Position numbers and translations under genes: made by a program. This document shows, one piece after another, positions 1 to 10,400 of a stretch of 64,000 bases of DNA. Source of the DNA: Scandinavium vulneris_A (GTDB lineage: Bacteria; Pseudomonadota; Gammaproteobacteria; Enterobacterales; Enterobacteriaceae); contig JBKGRZ010000001.1 in assembly GCA_046518185.1 (NCBI GenBank), forward strand, positions 372,001 through 436,000. Reading direction: 5' to 3'. Every line of letters begins with the position of its first letter. The stretch's first letter is position 1. The notes under the pieces are model-generated. The model was not told where the DNA came from. It was given only the letters and a program-made list of their open reading frames with translations, and did not search any database.

Positions 1-814
1 GGAAACGCCCTGGACGTTCAACCCACGGCTGGAATCCTGCATATACGCCGCTGCGGGCAGAGCGTTGAAACTCCGCATCTTTTACATGGAAGGCCTTAAT
101 ACGGGAGTGATAAAGATCGATAAAGCCGAGGTAGTCCATGTGCTGCAGCAGCATGTGGCTTGGGTCAAAAAGAATATTGCAACGCGGATGGTTATCAACG
201 AGTTTCAGAAAACGCTCGAACGTGACGCCATCATGCAAATCTTCGCCGGGATGCAGCTCATAACAAACGTCGATGCCAGCCTCGTCAAAAACATCCAGCA
301 CGGGCCGCCAGCGGTTTGCCAGCTCTTTAAAGGCCTCATCGATAAGTACGGCATTGCGCGGTGGCCACGGATAGAAATAAGGCCAGGCCAGCGCGCCGGA
401 GAACGTGGCGTGGGCCTTCAGGCCCAGGTTTTGCGAAGCCCGCGCCGCCTGCTTTAGGCTTTCAACGCCCCACTGCTGGCGGGCCTTAGCATCGTGCGCC
501 AGCTGCGGCGGGGCAAAACCAGCAAACGCGGCGTCGTAAGCCGGATGCACGGCAATCAGTTGCCCCTGCAAATGCGTTGAAAGCTCGCTGATTTGCAGAC
601 CGACGTTAGCCAGCGTGCCGCTGATTTCCGCGCAGTAGTCTTTGCTTTCTGCGGCTTTGGACAAATCGAAAATATGCGGCAGATGCGTCGGGATCTGCAC
701 CGCTTTGTAGCCCAGTCCAGCAGCCCAGGCCGCCAGGGTTTCCAGCGAGTTAAACGGCGGTCTGTCACCGATAAACTGGGAAAGGAAAATGGATGGCCCT
801 TTTAGCGTTTTCAT
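1..814 (-). CDS. Sugar phosphate isomerase/epimerase, TIM barrel (3' end outside window)
   Basis: Partial gene: 271 codons lie in the window and the C-terminus runs off base 1. The protein starts MKTLKGPSIF and reads as an AP-endonuclease-2/xylose-isomerase-like TIM barrel. Likely metal ligands are visible as E186 (in YELHPGED), D217 and H220 (in FDPSH) and H243 (in FHVKD). The family interconverts or cleaves sugars and keto-sugars in the cytoplasm; the substrate is unknown. The ATG overlaps the stop of the upstream dehydrogenase by one base (TAATG), so the two are translationally coupled as the last visible genes of the permease operon. Pairing with a Gfo/Idh/MocA oxidoreductase suggests consecutive steps on an oxidised sugar, which is inference. 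Confidence 0.85.
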   Translation of the reverse strand, partial: MKTLKGPSIFLSQFIGDRPPFNSLETLAAWAAGLGYKAVQIPTHLPHIFDLSKAAESKDYCAEISGTLANVGLQISELSTHLQGQLIAVHPAYDAAFAGFAPPQLAHDAKARQQWGVESLKQAARASQNLGLKAHATFSGALAWPYFYPWPPRNAVLIDEAFKELANRWRPVLDVFDEAGIDVCYELHPGEDLHDGVTFERFLKLVDNHPRCNILFDPSHMLLQHMDYLGFIDLYHSRIKAFHVKDAEFQRSARSGVYAGFQPWVERPGRF

Positions 815-1902
815 TACGAAACCTCCTGAATGTTCACCATGCGCTGCTCGCGTGCCGCGAGGTCAGCCGCCAGCACCACCGCCAGGCTCTCAATGGCCTG
901 CTGCTGGTGCTGCGTTAAATCGTTATCGTCAAGAATTGCACGGGCAAAGAACTGTTGTTCCATCCGGCAGAGTTCAAAGTGGTCGGGTTCGCTGGTAGCG
1001 CTTATCCATTCATCCATTCGGGCAAACACGCCGTCGGCGTTTAACCGGGAGTGATGCAGACGCAGGGACTCCGTGCGGGTATGCGCTTCAACGTTTGCGG
1101 ACTGCCCTTCACCGCCCGCCTCACGGGCAACAATGGAGGCGGAACCCTCCGGGCCGATAACGTCCTTAATAAAGAACGCCGTCTGGCTCATCATCGGCCC
1201 CCAGCCCGCCTCGTACCAGCCTACCGACCCATCGGTAAAGCGCACCTGGAGCTGGCCGTAATTAAACTGTTTTTCCGGGATTTCATCGCTTAACCGCACG
1301 CCGATAGCGCTGACCGACAGCGGGCTGGCCTGGGTCATCTGGCACATCACGTCCAGATAGTGCACGCCGCAGTCCACAATCGGCGACAACGACTGCATCA
1401 GCATTTTGTGGGTGTGCCAGGCGGCCCCGGCACTCTGCTGGTTGAGGTTCATACGCATCACCAGCGGTTTACCGAGGGTATGTGCCAGCTCGATAAACTG
1501 CTGCCAGATCGGGTGATGACGAAGAATGTAGCCAACGACGAGTTTTTTACCCGCCAGCTGGGCCGTTGCCACTACGCGTTTCGCACCGGAAACGGTGGTG
1601 GCAATGGGTTTCTCGATAAAGACATGACAACCGGCGGCCAGGGCCGTCAGCGCCAGCGCTTCATGGGTGTCCGGCCAGGTAGCGATACAAACCGCATCCG
1701 CTTGGGTCTGTTTAATCGCCTCCTGCATATCAGTGAACAGCAGGAGATCGGCCCCCAGTTGCCGCTGAAGACGATTTTTGGAGTCTCCACGGGCGACCAG
1801 CCCGCAGAGCGTAAATTCCGGAAGCGCTTGATAGGCCAGAGCGTGGGCTGCGCCCATATTGCCGCAGCCCACTACCAGCACCCGGAGTGCTCTATCTGCC
1901 AT
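814..1902 (-). CDS. Gfo/Idh/MocA family NAD(P)-dependent oxidoreductase
   Basis: A 362-residue protein from the ATG at 1902. A GTG at 1911 would add three residues but lies deeper inside the upstream gene. An N-terminal Rossmann fold shows VGCGNMG at residues 11-17. The family EKP motif is at 97-99, and D177 and H181 (in DCGVHYLDV) sit where the catalytic Asp/His of Gfo/Idh/MocA enzymes occur. These enzymes oxidise or reduce sugars and inositols using NAD(P). The gene overlaps the 3' end of the upstream permease and abuts the downstream isomerase, so all three form one operon. Substrate not determinable from sequence. Confidence 0.88.
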   Translation of the reverse strand: MADRALRVLVVGCGNMGAAHALAYQALPEFTLCGLVARGDSKNRLQRQLGADLLLFTDMQEAIKQTQADAVCIATWPDTHEALALTALAAGCHVFIEKPIATTVSGAKRVVATAQLAGKKLVVGYILRHHPIWQQFIELAHTLGKPLVMRMNLNQQSAGAAWHTHKMLMQSLSPIVDCGVHYLDVMCQMTQASPLSVSAIGVRLSDEIPEKQFNYGQLQVRFTDGSVGWYEAGWGPMMSQTAFFIKDVIGPEGSASIVAREAGGEGQSANVEAHTRTESLRLHHSRLNADGVFARMDEWISATSEPDHFELCRMEQQFFARAILDDNDLTQHQQQAIESLAVVLAADLAAREQRMVNIQEVS

Positions 1903-3139
1903 TATCCGCACCTTCTTTGTAATGGAAGGTGAAGAAGAAGATCGCGGCGATAACGACCGCGGCGATTGCTGGCATCCACCAGAAGTGCTGCCACTGAACC
2001 AGCGCCTCGGCCCCCTGCGCGGTGACCGAGCGGTTGAACACCGCGCCGCTGATCTGCGAGCCGATGAGCATTCCCAGCCCGTAGGTGAACAGCACCAACA
2101 GGCTCTGTGCCTGGCCTTTCACCTTGTCCCCCGCCACTTTATCGGTATAGATAAAACCGATAACGAAGAAGAAGTCGTAGCACACCCCGTGCAGGATAAT
2201 GCCGATGTAAATCATCCAGCGGGTTTCCTCTGCAATGCTCAGCGCGAACATGGCGTAACGCGCAAACCACGCCAGCATACCGATCAGCAGCATCATTTTG
2301 ATGCCCAGGCGGCGGAAGAAGAACGGGATCAGCAGCATAAACAGCAGCTCGGACATCTGCCCGAAGGCCATTACCCCGCTGACGTTTTCAAAGCCCAGCG
2401 CAGAGATAAACGGCGCGGCGTAGGCGTAGTAAGCGGCCAGAGGAATGGAGATCAACGTGGCGCAGATGATAAACACCATGAAGTGCTTTTGCTTCAACAG
2501 CGCGAAGGCGTCGGCGCAGACCAGGTCACGCATGGAGAGAGGTTTGCCGCGATCCGGCGCTGGCGTGTTGGGCAGCGTGAAGCTGTAGATGCCCAGCACC
2601 ACCGAGGCAACGGCGGCCATGGTAAAGATCCCAGTGCTATCAGACAGCCCGCTCATCCCGACAATCAGACCGGCAACGATCCAGCCGATGGTGCCGAAGG
2701 CGCGCACAATCGGGAAGCCCTTCTCGCTGTTTGCCAGGCTGTGGAACGCGACGTTGTTGCTGAGCGCGATGGTCGGCATATAGCAAAGCATGTAGGCGAA
2801 AACCACCCACAGCAGGCCGCTTTGCCCGCTTTCAAACATGCTCGGCAGCCACCACAGCAGCGCCGCACCAACCAGATGCAGGATGCCCAGCACTTTCTGC
2901 GAGGCAAAGAAACGGTCAACCAGCATCCCGAGCACGAACGGCGAAAGGATCGAGGCGATTGGCCCGGTGGAGTACGCATCCCCTATCACCGCGCTCAGCC
3001 CGTATTTGCCCATCACTACGCCCAGCGTTACGTACCAGGCACCCCAGACGAAAAATTCCAGAAACATCATTAACGACAGGCGCGGGATCACCCATTTATG
3101 GGTAAGAACCTGAGCCCCAACGGCTGATTGAGAAGACAT
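1892..3139 (-). CDS. MFS transporter, nucleoside:H+ symporter (NHS) type
   Basis: 415 residues with about 12 hydrophobic segments. The N-terminus (SLMMFLEFFVWGAWYVTLG) is typical of the NupG/XapB/YegT nucleoside:H+ symporter branch of the major facilitator superfamily. The start is the ATG at 3139, with GGAGG six bases upstream. It is first in an operon with a dehydrogenase and an isomerase and is divergent from a LacI regulator. Two operator-like palindromes lie just upstream. Members of this branch carry nucleosides, and others found with dehydrogenase/isomerase pairs may carry sugars or glycosides. I infer an inner-membrane importer for the substrate degraded by its neighbours. Confidence 0.85.
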   Translation of the reverse strand: MSSQSAVGAQVLTHKWVIPRLSLMMFLEFFVWGAWYVTLGVVMGKYGLSAVIGDAYSTGPIASILSPFVLGMLVDRFFASQKVLGILHLVGAALLWWLPSMFESGQSGLLWVVFAYMLCYMPTIALSNNVAFHSLANSEKGFPIVRAFGTIGWIVAGLIVGMSGLSDSTGIFTMAAVASVVLGIYSFTLPNTPAPDRGKPLSMRDLVCADAFALLKQKHFMVFIICATLISIPLAAYYAYAAPFISALGFENVSGVMAFGQMSELLFMLLIPFFFRRLGIKMMLLIGMLAWFARYAMFALSIAEETRWMIYIGIILHGVCYDFFFVIGFIYTDKVAGDKVKGQAQSLLVLFTYGLGMLIGSQISGAVFNRSVTAQGAEALVQWQHFWWMPAIAAVVIAAIFFFTFHYKEGADNGR

Positions 3140-3185
3140 ACATCCTCCACGACAGAGTATTGATTTAAGGGTAAGAGGTTATTTT

Positions 3186-3231
3186 TGTAATCGATTACAT
3201 TAACAGATCACTAAAAATGTAATCGATTTCA
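3186..3231. promoter_or_regulatory. Paired LacI-family operators
   Basis: A perfect 14-bp palindrome TGTAATCGATTACA (3186-3199) with a central CG, and a near copy TGTAATCGATTTCA (3218-3231). Their centres are 32 bp apart, about three helical turns, so two dimers would sit on the same DNA face. They lie between the divergent permease operon and the lacI-type gene and closer to the permease start. The central CG matches the known preference of LacI-family regulators. Autoregulation plus operon repression is inferred. Confidence 0.75.
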
Positions 3232-3324
3232 GAAGGGTTGCCATCCTGTCTGCGGATTATTTGATACTATTGATGCAAATCTGGAATGTGCTTCACAAAT
3301 AGCCAATGCGCTTAAAGGATCAGC

Positions 3325-4296
3325 ATGTCGATAGAGAAAGTCGCGCGTACCGCAGGTGTCTCCACCGCCACCGTCTCCAGAGTGCTGAACGGCAATCCTG
3401 CGGTTAAGCCCAATACCCGTGACAAGGTCCTGGCTGCCATTGAGTCCTGCGACTACCAGCCTAACCTGCTAGCCCGTCAGTTGCGTACGGCGCGCAGTCG
3501 CATGTTATTGGTTCTTGTCTCCAACATCACCAACCCCTTCTGTGCCCGCGTCGTGCGCGGCATTGAGGAAGAAGCGGAAAAACACGGCTACCACATTCTT
3601 CTGTGTAACTCTGAATCCCGACTGACGCGCGAATCCGCCTATCTGCAATTGCTGAGCGGCAAAGTTGTGGACGGCGTGATAACCATGGACGCCATCAGTT
3701 GTCTGCCGGGTTTAACGACGCTTATCGGCGATTCCCCGTGGGTGCAGTGCGGCGAAGGTGATCCGAGCTATAACGCCTCTTCCGTAACGATCGATAACTT
3801 CAAAGCGGCCGCGGCTGCGGTGGATCACCTTACCAGTGCGGGCTACAAGCGTATCGCGCTGATCAACGGCGATCTGCGTTACCTCTATTCCCAGCAGCGT
3901 GAGGCAGGTTACCGGTCGGCGACAAGCAGTGCCTGGCAGGCCGTAGTTTATGCAGACAGTCTCGAATATCAGGCAGGTGTACAGGCAATGGCGGAACTGT
4001 TCACCATGCCGGAGCCACCGGACGCCGTGTTTGCCATCTCGGACGCATTAGCCGGAGGGGCATTACATTACGCCCACATGAACGGACTGCGAGTCCCGCA
4101 AGACGTAGCTATTATGGGCTTCGACGGCGTGCCGTTCGGCTCGGTAACCCACCCGCCGCTGACCACGGTCGAACAGCCAATGCACCAGTTGGGCGTGCGC
4201 AGCGTACAGCTCCTGCTAAAGAGAATTGATAACCCGGAGGTGGAAACGGTGAATGAAATTCTGGACTGGAAGCTGGTAGTGCGGGGATCGGTGTAG
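3325..4296 (+). CDS. LacI-family transcriptional regulator
   Basis: 323 residues. The N-terminal helix-turn-helix (residues 1-25, IEKVARTAGVSTATVSRVLN) is followed by the hinge YQPNLLARQLR and a periplasmic-binding-protein-like sensor domain ending in GFDGVPFGSVTHPPLTTVEQP, all standard for the family. AAAGGA precedes the ATG. The gene is divergent from the permease/dehydrogenase/isomerase operon and shares a 185-bp intergenic region holding two TGTAATCGATTACA-type operators. It most likely represses that operon until an intermediate binds. The effector is not predictable from sequence. Confidence 0.93.
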   Translation: MSIEKVARTAGVSTATVSRVLNGNPAVKPNTRDKVLAAIESCDYQPNLLARQLRTARSRMLLVLVSNITNPFCARVVRGIEEEAEKHGYHILLCNSESRLTRESAYLQLLSGKVVDGVITMDAISCLPGLTTLIGDSPWVQCGEGDPSYNASSVTIDNFKAAAAAVDHLTSAGYKRIALINGDLRYLYSQQREAGYRSATSSAWQAVVYADSLEYQAGVQAMAELFTMPEPPDAVFAISDALAGGALHYAHMNGLRVPQDVAIMGFDGVPFGSVTHPPLTTVEQPMHQLGVRSVQLLLKRIDNPEVETVNEILDWKLVVRGSV

Positions 4297-4401
4297 GGGG
4301 AACGCTTTACGCGCGCTTACTCGGACAAACATTTCAGGTGAAATATAAAGGTTCAGTTGTTATTCCCTTCTGGATGTCCTCCATTGCAAAACCAGATGAA
4401 C

Positions 4402-4432
4402 TTTCGCCACGCTCTACATCAGCGTGGCGAAA
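4402..4432. terminator. Hairpin between lacI-type gene and adhesin
   Basis: Perfect 12-bp inverted repeat (TTTCGCCACGCT / AGCGTGGCGAAA) with a 7-base loop, between the convergent ends of the LacI gene and the giant adhesin. It has the A/T-edged stem of a bidirectional terminator but no long T tract on either side. Confidence 0.6.
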
Positions 4433-4452
4433 TTCAGGGCGGCGAAAAGCTA

Positions 4453-7400
4453 TCAGTAAATTTGTGTCCAGGTTGTTCCAGTCGAATACCAGGTACTGTT
4501 GGTATTTGCACTCAACGTTTTTATAACCACCCCATTCTTTTTCAGGCCCAGGCCGACATTACTGCCGACTGAGATGTAAACCCGATTGCCAGTATTCGCT
4601 GCAGACGATGCAGGCAAGTCAAGCGTCGGGTTATAACCACCGGAGGCAACAACGTTAAACAGCGCATTCCCGGTACCGCTTAGCAATGACTCCACCTGGC
4701 TTTGCGAGACACTCTCCCCGCTCCCTGTAATCGTATATTCTGGGGTTCCCTGCGGGGCTGGCCAGCTTTGATAATTGACAATGTATGGATCCATATCGGA
4801 AGTTTTGGAGCTGTTACCTGCAATGTCCGTGGTTTTGGCCTGGAAATGGTATTCCCCTGTAGTCTGGAACACCCGCATATCGGTGATGGCGATTTGCCAG
4901 TTACCGCTGTTGTTAGCCACCACGCTACCGAGTGGAACCTGAATACGGTCAGCCATTCGAATGACATAAACGTTCACCGTCGCGCCTGGCTCCGTTGTGC
5001 CTGACAGTGAAACGCTATCACCGTTAGTTGCTCCATTTTGAGCAACCTCACCATTACTGTCGGTCACACTCTCAATGACCGGTAACTTTGCCACGGTATC
5101 CAGATTAAGGATGAAAACAGCCGACGCGGGAGACTGCTCACCTTCAGCCGTCAATGCCCCTGTCACGCTCAGGGAATGATCCCCTTCGCCGGTTAAGGCA
5201 TTATCCGGTGTGACGCTCCATGCGCCCTCTTCACTTGCTGTCGTGCTGCCTACCAGCGTGCCATTATCAAACAGGCGTACGGTCGCATTACTGTCCGCCG
5301 TGCCGCTCAGCGTGGGTAAAGAATCATCCGTCACCTTACCGCTGGTTAATGTTCCTGTGTGGATCCCAGCATCATCTTCTACGCCGGTAATCACCGGAAT
5401 GGTGGCAGCGATAAAGGTGAGCTCCACGGTCTGGCTGCTGCCGTTGATGCTGGCCGTCACTTCACTGATACCTGACTGAATCGTTGTCACCGGTACGCTA
5501 ACCACACCCTTCGCATCAGTCTGAGCTGAGGTAGGCACTACAGCGCCATTCGTAGCACTGAATGCCACATCAGCCCCGTCGACGACGTTACCGTTAGCAT
5601 CCTTCACCGTGACTTGCACCTGGTTCTGCGCTGTGCCGTCAGCCAGCGCCCCGTTGGCCGTGACCAGCATATCTCCGGCGAGAATTTGCGCCGTGCTGCT
5701 ATCTGCCACAAAGGTGGCGGTCAGGCTTTCAGTGCTGCCATTGACGGTTGCCGTCACCGTGCTTGAACCTGCATGAATACTGGTCACCGGTATCGTGACG
5801 ATACCTTGCTCATTGGTTGTGCTGCTTGACGCAACCACCGCATTGTTATCCGCGATGAAGTTAACAACCTGCTCCGCCACCAAATTGCCGTTGGCATCTT
5901 TCACCGTCACCTGCACCGTATCCGGATCGCTGCCATTTGCTTTAGCATTGTCGCTAAGCAGGATCATATCCCCGCTGGCAATAGCAGCCGTGCTACCGTC
6001 AGCAATGAAGTGCAGAGCAATACTCTGGCTGCTGTTATTAATAGTTGCGGTCACGTTGGTTACCCCTGCCATGGTGTTCCCAACGGTGAGCGTTGTTTCC
6101 CCGTTACTGTCGGTCAGGCCCGGAAGTCCTTTCGTCGCGCCATTATCCACACTGAAACTGACTGTCTGTCCTGCCAGCGGGTTACCCTTGGCATCGGTGA
6201 CCCGGACTTTCACGCTATTCGACTGATTTCCATCGGCGCTTGCATTATCGCTGACCACCGTTAAATCTCCATCGGCAATCTGCGCTGTCTCTGTATCAGC
6301 AGTAAAGGTCACGTCCACCCGCTGACTGCTACCGTTAACGGTCGCCGTGATGGTGCTATTCCCTGCGATTGTACTGGTCACATCGACAATAGCGCTCCCC
6401 GCATCATCCGACGTGGCGCTGGCGGAAATCGCAGCGCTATTGCCAGCGCTGAAGCTGATAACCTGGCCGGATACCGGGTTGCCTTGCGCATCACTCACCT
6501 TGACCTGTACCTGATTGACTGCTGAACCATCCGCAAGCGCGTTATTGGTGATGACAGTAAGATCGCCCGACGATATCTGAGCGGTACTGCTGTCAGACAC
6601 GAAGGTCACATCCACACTCTGGCTGCTGCCATTGACCGTTGCTGTCACCGTGCTCGGCCCGGCGACCAGGCTGGTAAGGGACTGCGTGATGCGCCCTTGT
6701 GCATCCGTTATCGCGCTGGCGTCAATGGATGCGCCATTACTGGCGATAAAGTTGACCGTCTGGTTTGCGAGTGGGTTGCCGTTGGCATCCGTGACCAGAA
6801 CCTGGACCTGATTACTGCCCTGTCCATTAGCCACTGCATTATCAGCCGTTACGGTCATATTACCCGTGGTTATCTGGGCGCTGCTACTATCGGCCACAAA
6901 GGTCAGATCAATGCTTTGACTGCTGCTGTTGACCGACGCCGTCACCGTGCTTATCCCTGCTGTCAGGCTGGTCACCGGCATAATCAGGCTCCCGTTTGTA
7001 TCCGTGGTTCCGCTCGTCCCTATCGTTGCGCTATTGGTCGCACTAAAACTGACCCGCTGTCCGCTGACACTGTTGCCGTTTTTGTCCGTCACCCTTACGC
7101 GTACGGCATTAGGCGTTGAACCGTTGGCCACCGCATTATTCGCCTCGATTGACAACGCTCCGTCGGCTATCTGCGCCGTGCTGGCGTCAGCCACGAAGGT
7201 CACCTCGGTGGATAAAGAGGTGTTATTCACCGTCACCTGAATCGTACTTTTATCAGCCTTCATGCTGGTCACCGGTACGATAAGCGAGCCATCGGTGCCC
7301 GTCGTGCCGCTGCTGACCACCGTTGCGCCATTACTGGCGGTGAAATCGACACGTTGTCCCGCCACCGGGTTACCGTTCGCATCGCTGACGCTCACCTGGA

Positions 7401-10400
7401 CCTGGTTGGCTGCTATACCATTAGCAATGGCGTTATCGGTTATCACCGAAAGATCGCCTTCGCGGATTGTTGCGGTGCTGCTGTCTGCGATGAACGTAAC
7501 GTCCGTTGTCTGGCTGCCGCCGTTGACCGTCGCGGTGACTGTACTGACCCCTGCCGTTTTACTCGCCAGTGACACCGTAACGTTACCTGATGCATCCGTG
7601 GTACCCTGGGCGTCGATCGTCGCGCCATTGCTGGCGCTGAAGAGAACGGTCGCACCGTTCACCGGGTTATCGTGCTCATCCACAACCGTCGCCTGCACTT
7701 GATTGGTGGCGCTACCGTTGGCCACCGCGTTGTTGGCGGTCACCCTCAGCGATCCGGAGGATATATGGGCCGAATTACCATCGGCCAGGAAGGTCACCGT
7801 GACGCTCCGTTGGCTGCCGTTGACCGTCGCCGTTATCTGGCTGTCGCCAGCCCGGGTACTGGTAATCGATTCTTCAATGATGCCTGCATCGTCGGTACTG
7901 CCCTGAGCGGCGATCGCGGCCTGGTTATCTGCGCTGAAATTAACCTGCTGACCGGCCAGCGGGTTACCGTTCGCATCCGTGACCACCACACGAACAATGT
8001 TGGCGGCGGTGTTGTCCGCTTTTGCATTATTGACCATGACGGTCATGTTGCCGCTGGCAATCTCTGCCGTTGAGGTGTCCGCCTTAAAGGTGACATCCAC
8101 ACTCTGGCTCTTACCATTCACGCCGGCAGTCACCGTGCTGATCCCCGCATGAACGCTGGTGATGTTCATCTTCAATGTGCCGTCAGCGCCCGTCTTACCG
8201 CTGGCATTTACCTGCGCCCCATTCGTGGCACTGAAACTGACGGTCTGATCGGCTAGCGGATTGTTGTTCGCATCAGTCACTTTGACCTGGACCTGATTCT
8301 GAGCTCTGTCGTTAGCGACGGCGTTGTCGCTAATAATCGTCATATTGCCCGTCGTAATCTGCGCCGTGCTACCGTCAGGTATGAAGGTAACCTCCACGCG
8401 TTGACTGCTGCCGTTGATGGACGCCGTCACCGTGCTGGCACCCGCCGTGGTGCTGGTTACAGGCAGTTGCACGCGCCCATTGTTGTCGGTCATCGCACTG
8501 GCGGCAATCATCGCCCCATTACTGGCACTGAAACTCACTTTCTGCCCGGCCAGGGTATTTCCTCCGGCATCCGTGACAATGACCTGGATCTGGTCAGCAG
8601 CACTGCCATTCGCCAGGGCGTTATCCGTGGTCACCGTTAACGCGCCTGTCGCAATGGTGGCCGTGCTTGCATCGGCGTTGAACGTAACGTCCACCGTCTG
8701 ATGGTTATTATTGACCGTGGCGGTAATGGTGCTCAGTCCGGCGCTCATGCTGGTGACTGGTGCTATCAGTAGCCCCTGATTGTCTGTTTTGCCGGACGCA
8801 ATAATTGTCGCGCCATTGCTGGCGCTAAAGCTGACTGACTGACCTGACAACACATTGCCGTTAGCATCGGTCACTTTGACCTGAACTTGATTCTCTGCAT
8901 GACCATCTGCAATCGCATTATCAGCAAGGACAGTAAGTGCCCCGCTGGCTATCTCAGCCGTCGACGCGTCTGCATTAAATGTCATCGTCACGCTCTGGCT
9001 GTGGCCATTAATCGTTGCTGTGAGCGTGCTGTCACCCGCCGTGTTGCTGGTAACAGGCATTTCTACGATGCCTTGACTGTCCGTATTGCCCGCTGCCGCC
9101 ACGGTCGCACCGTTACTGACGGTAAACGTCACTCGCTGGTCGGACAGGGGATTGCCGTTGGCATCGGTCACTTTGACCTGAACAAGGTTGGTCTGTACCC
9201 CATTCGCCAGCGCGTTATTCGTTATTACGCTCAGATCGCCGGTAGCAATGGTCGCTGTGCCACTGTCCGCGGTGAAGGTCAGGTCAATACCCTGACGACT
9301 GTCATTCACACTGGCGACAATATGACTACTGCCTGCGACCATGCTGGTGAGCGGTTGCTGTACCGTCCCATCAGCCCCGGTCACCGCCGTGGCGGCGATT
9401 TGAGCGCCGTTGTCCGCACTAAAGTTGACGGTGACATCCGGCAACGCATTTCCCTGAGCATCCGTAACCCTGACATTAATTCGATTTTCTGCAACACCGT
9501 CAGCGAGGGCATTATCGGCAACAACGGTTAAATCCCCGGTGGCGATTTGTGCAGATTGGGCGTCAGCGGTGAAGGTAGTATCTACCTGTTGAGTTTGCCC
9601 GTTAATCGTCGCCGTTACCGTTACCACACCGGCGGTGAGACTGGTCAACGGCATCGCGATCATGCCCTTATCATCCGTCGTTGCCGATGCCGCAAGCGTT
9701 GCACCATTGTTCGCGCTAAATTGAACGACCTGCCCGGCTACGGGGTTGCCGTTAGCATCGGACACCAGGACATTGACGCGGTTCTGGCTGACACCGTCGG
9801 CTAAAGCGTTATCAGCCACCACCGTCATATCCCCTGTTGCAATATGCGCACTGCTCTCGTCACTGGTCAGACTGATGCGGGCACGTAAACCCGACATGGG
9901 TTTACCTTCAAGCGTTGGCGTGACGGTAACCTCACCCGCCACTATCCCGCTGAGCGTGGCGACATACTCACCCGCCCGGGGTTCACTGACGTCACTGAGT
10001 GTCGTTCCGGACACACCTGATAATGCAAAAGCAACCGACGTTAGACCACTCACCGGTCGAGATAGGCTGTCCTGCACCGTCAGCGCTAACGTGCTCTTTT
10101 CAATGCCGTTAGCGACCAGTATGGCTGGAGAGGCACTCAGGCTGGAGTGCGCCGCATCAGGTTGGGAATCGGCATAATGCACCGTGGACCGACTGCTTTC
10201 GCCGTCTGAAAGCTGGGCCATCACCTGTGCTTCACCGGCAACGATACTGGTCAGCATTAGAGCGGCTTCGCCGTTTTTATCAGAATTGACAGACTGGGTT
10301 CCGCTTGTTCCGTCAGCAAAGGTGATGCCAAAAGCAACCTTTTCGCCCATCACCGCCTGGTTATCACCATTGACGATGTGATAAAGCACTTTCACAGGTG

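Noticed and set aside
1859..3073. 404-codon open frame on the plus strand
   Set aside because: It runs antisense to the membrane transporter, is full of Gln/His/Arg typical of a mirrored hydrophobic gene, and has no recognisable domain.
5401..9863. CRISPR-like or non-coding tandem array
   Set aside because: The period of about 297 bp is in frame, units vary at protein-tolerated sites, and they encode Ig-like domains.
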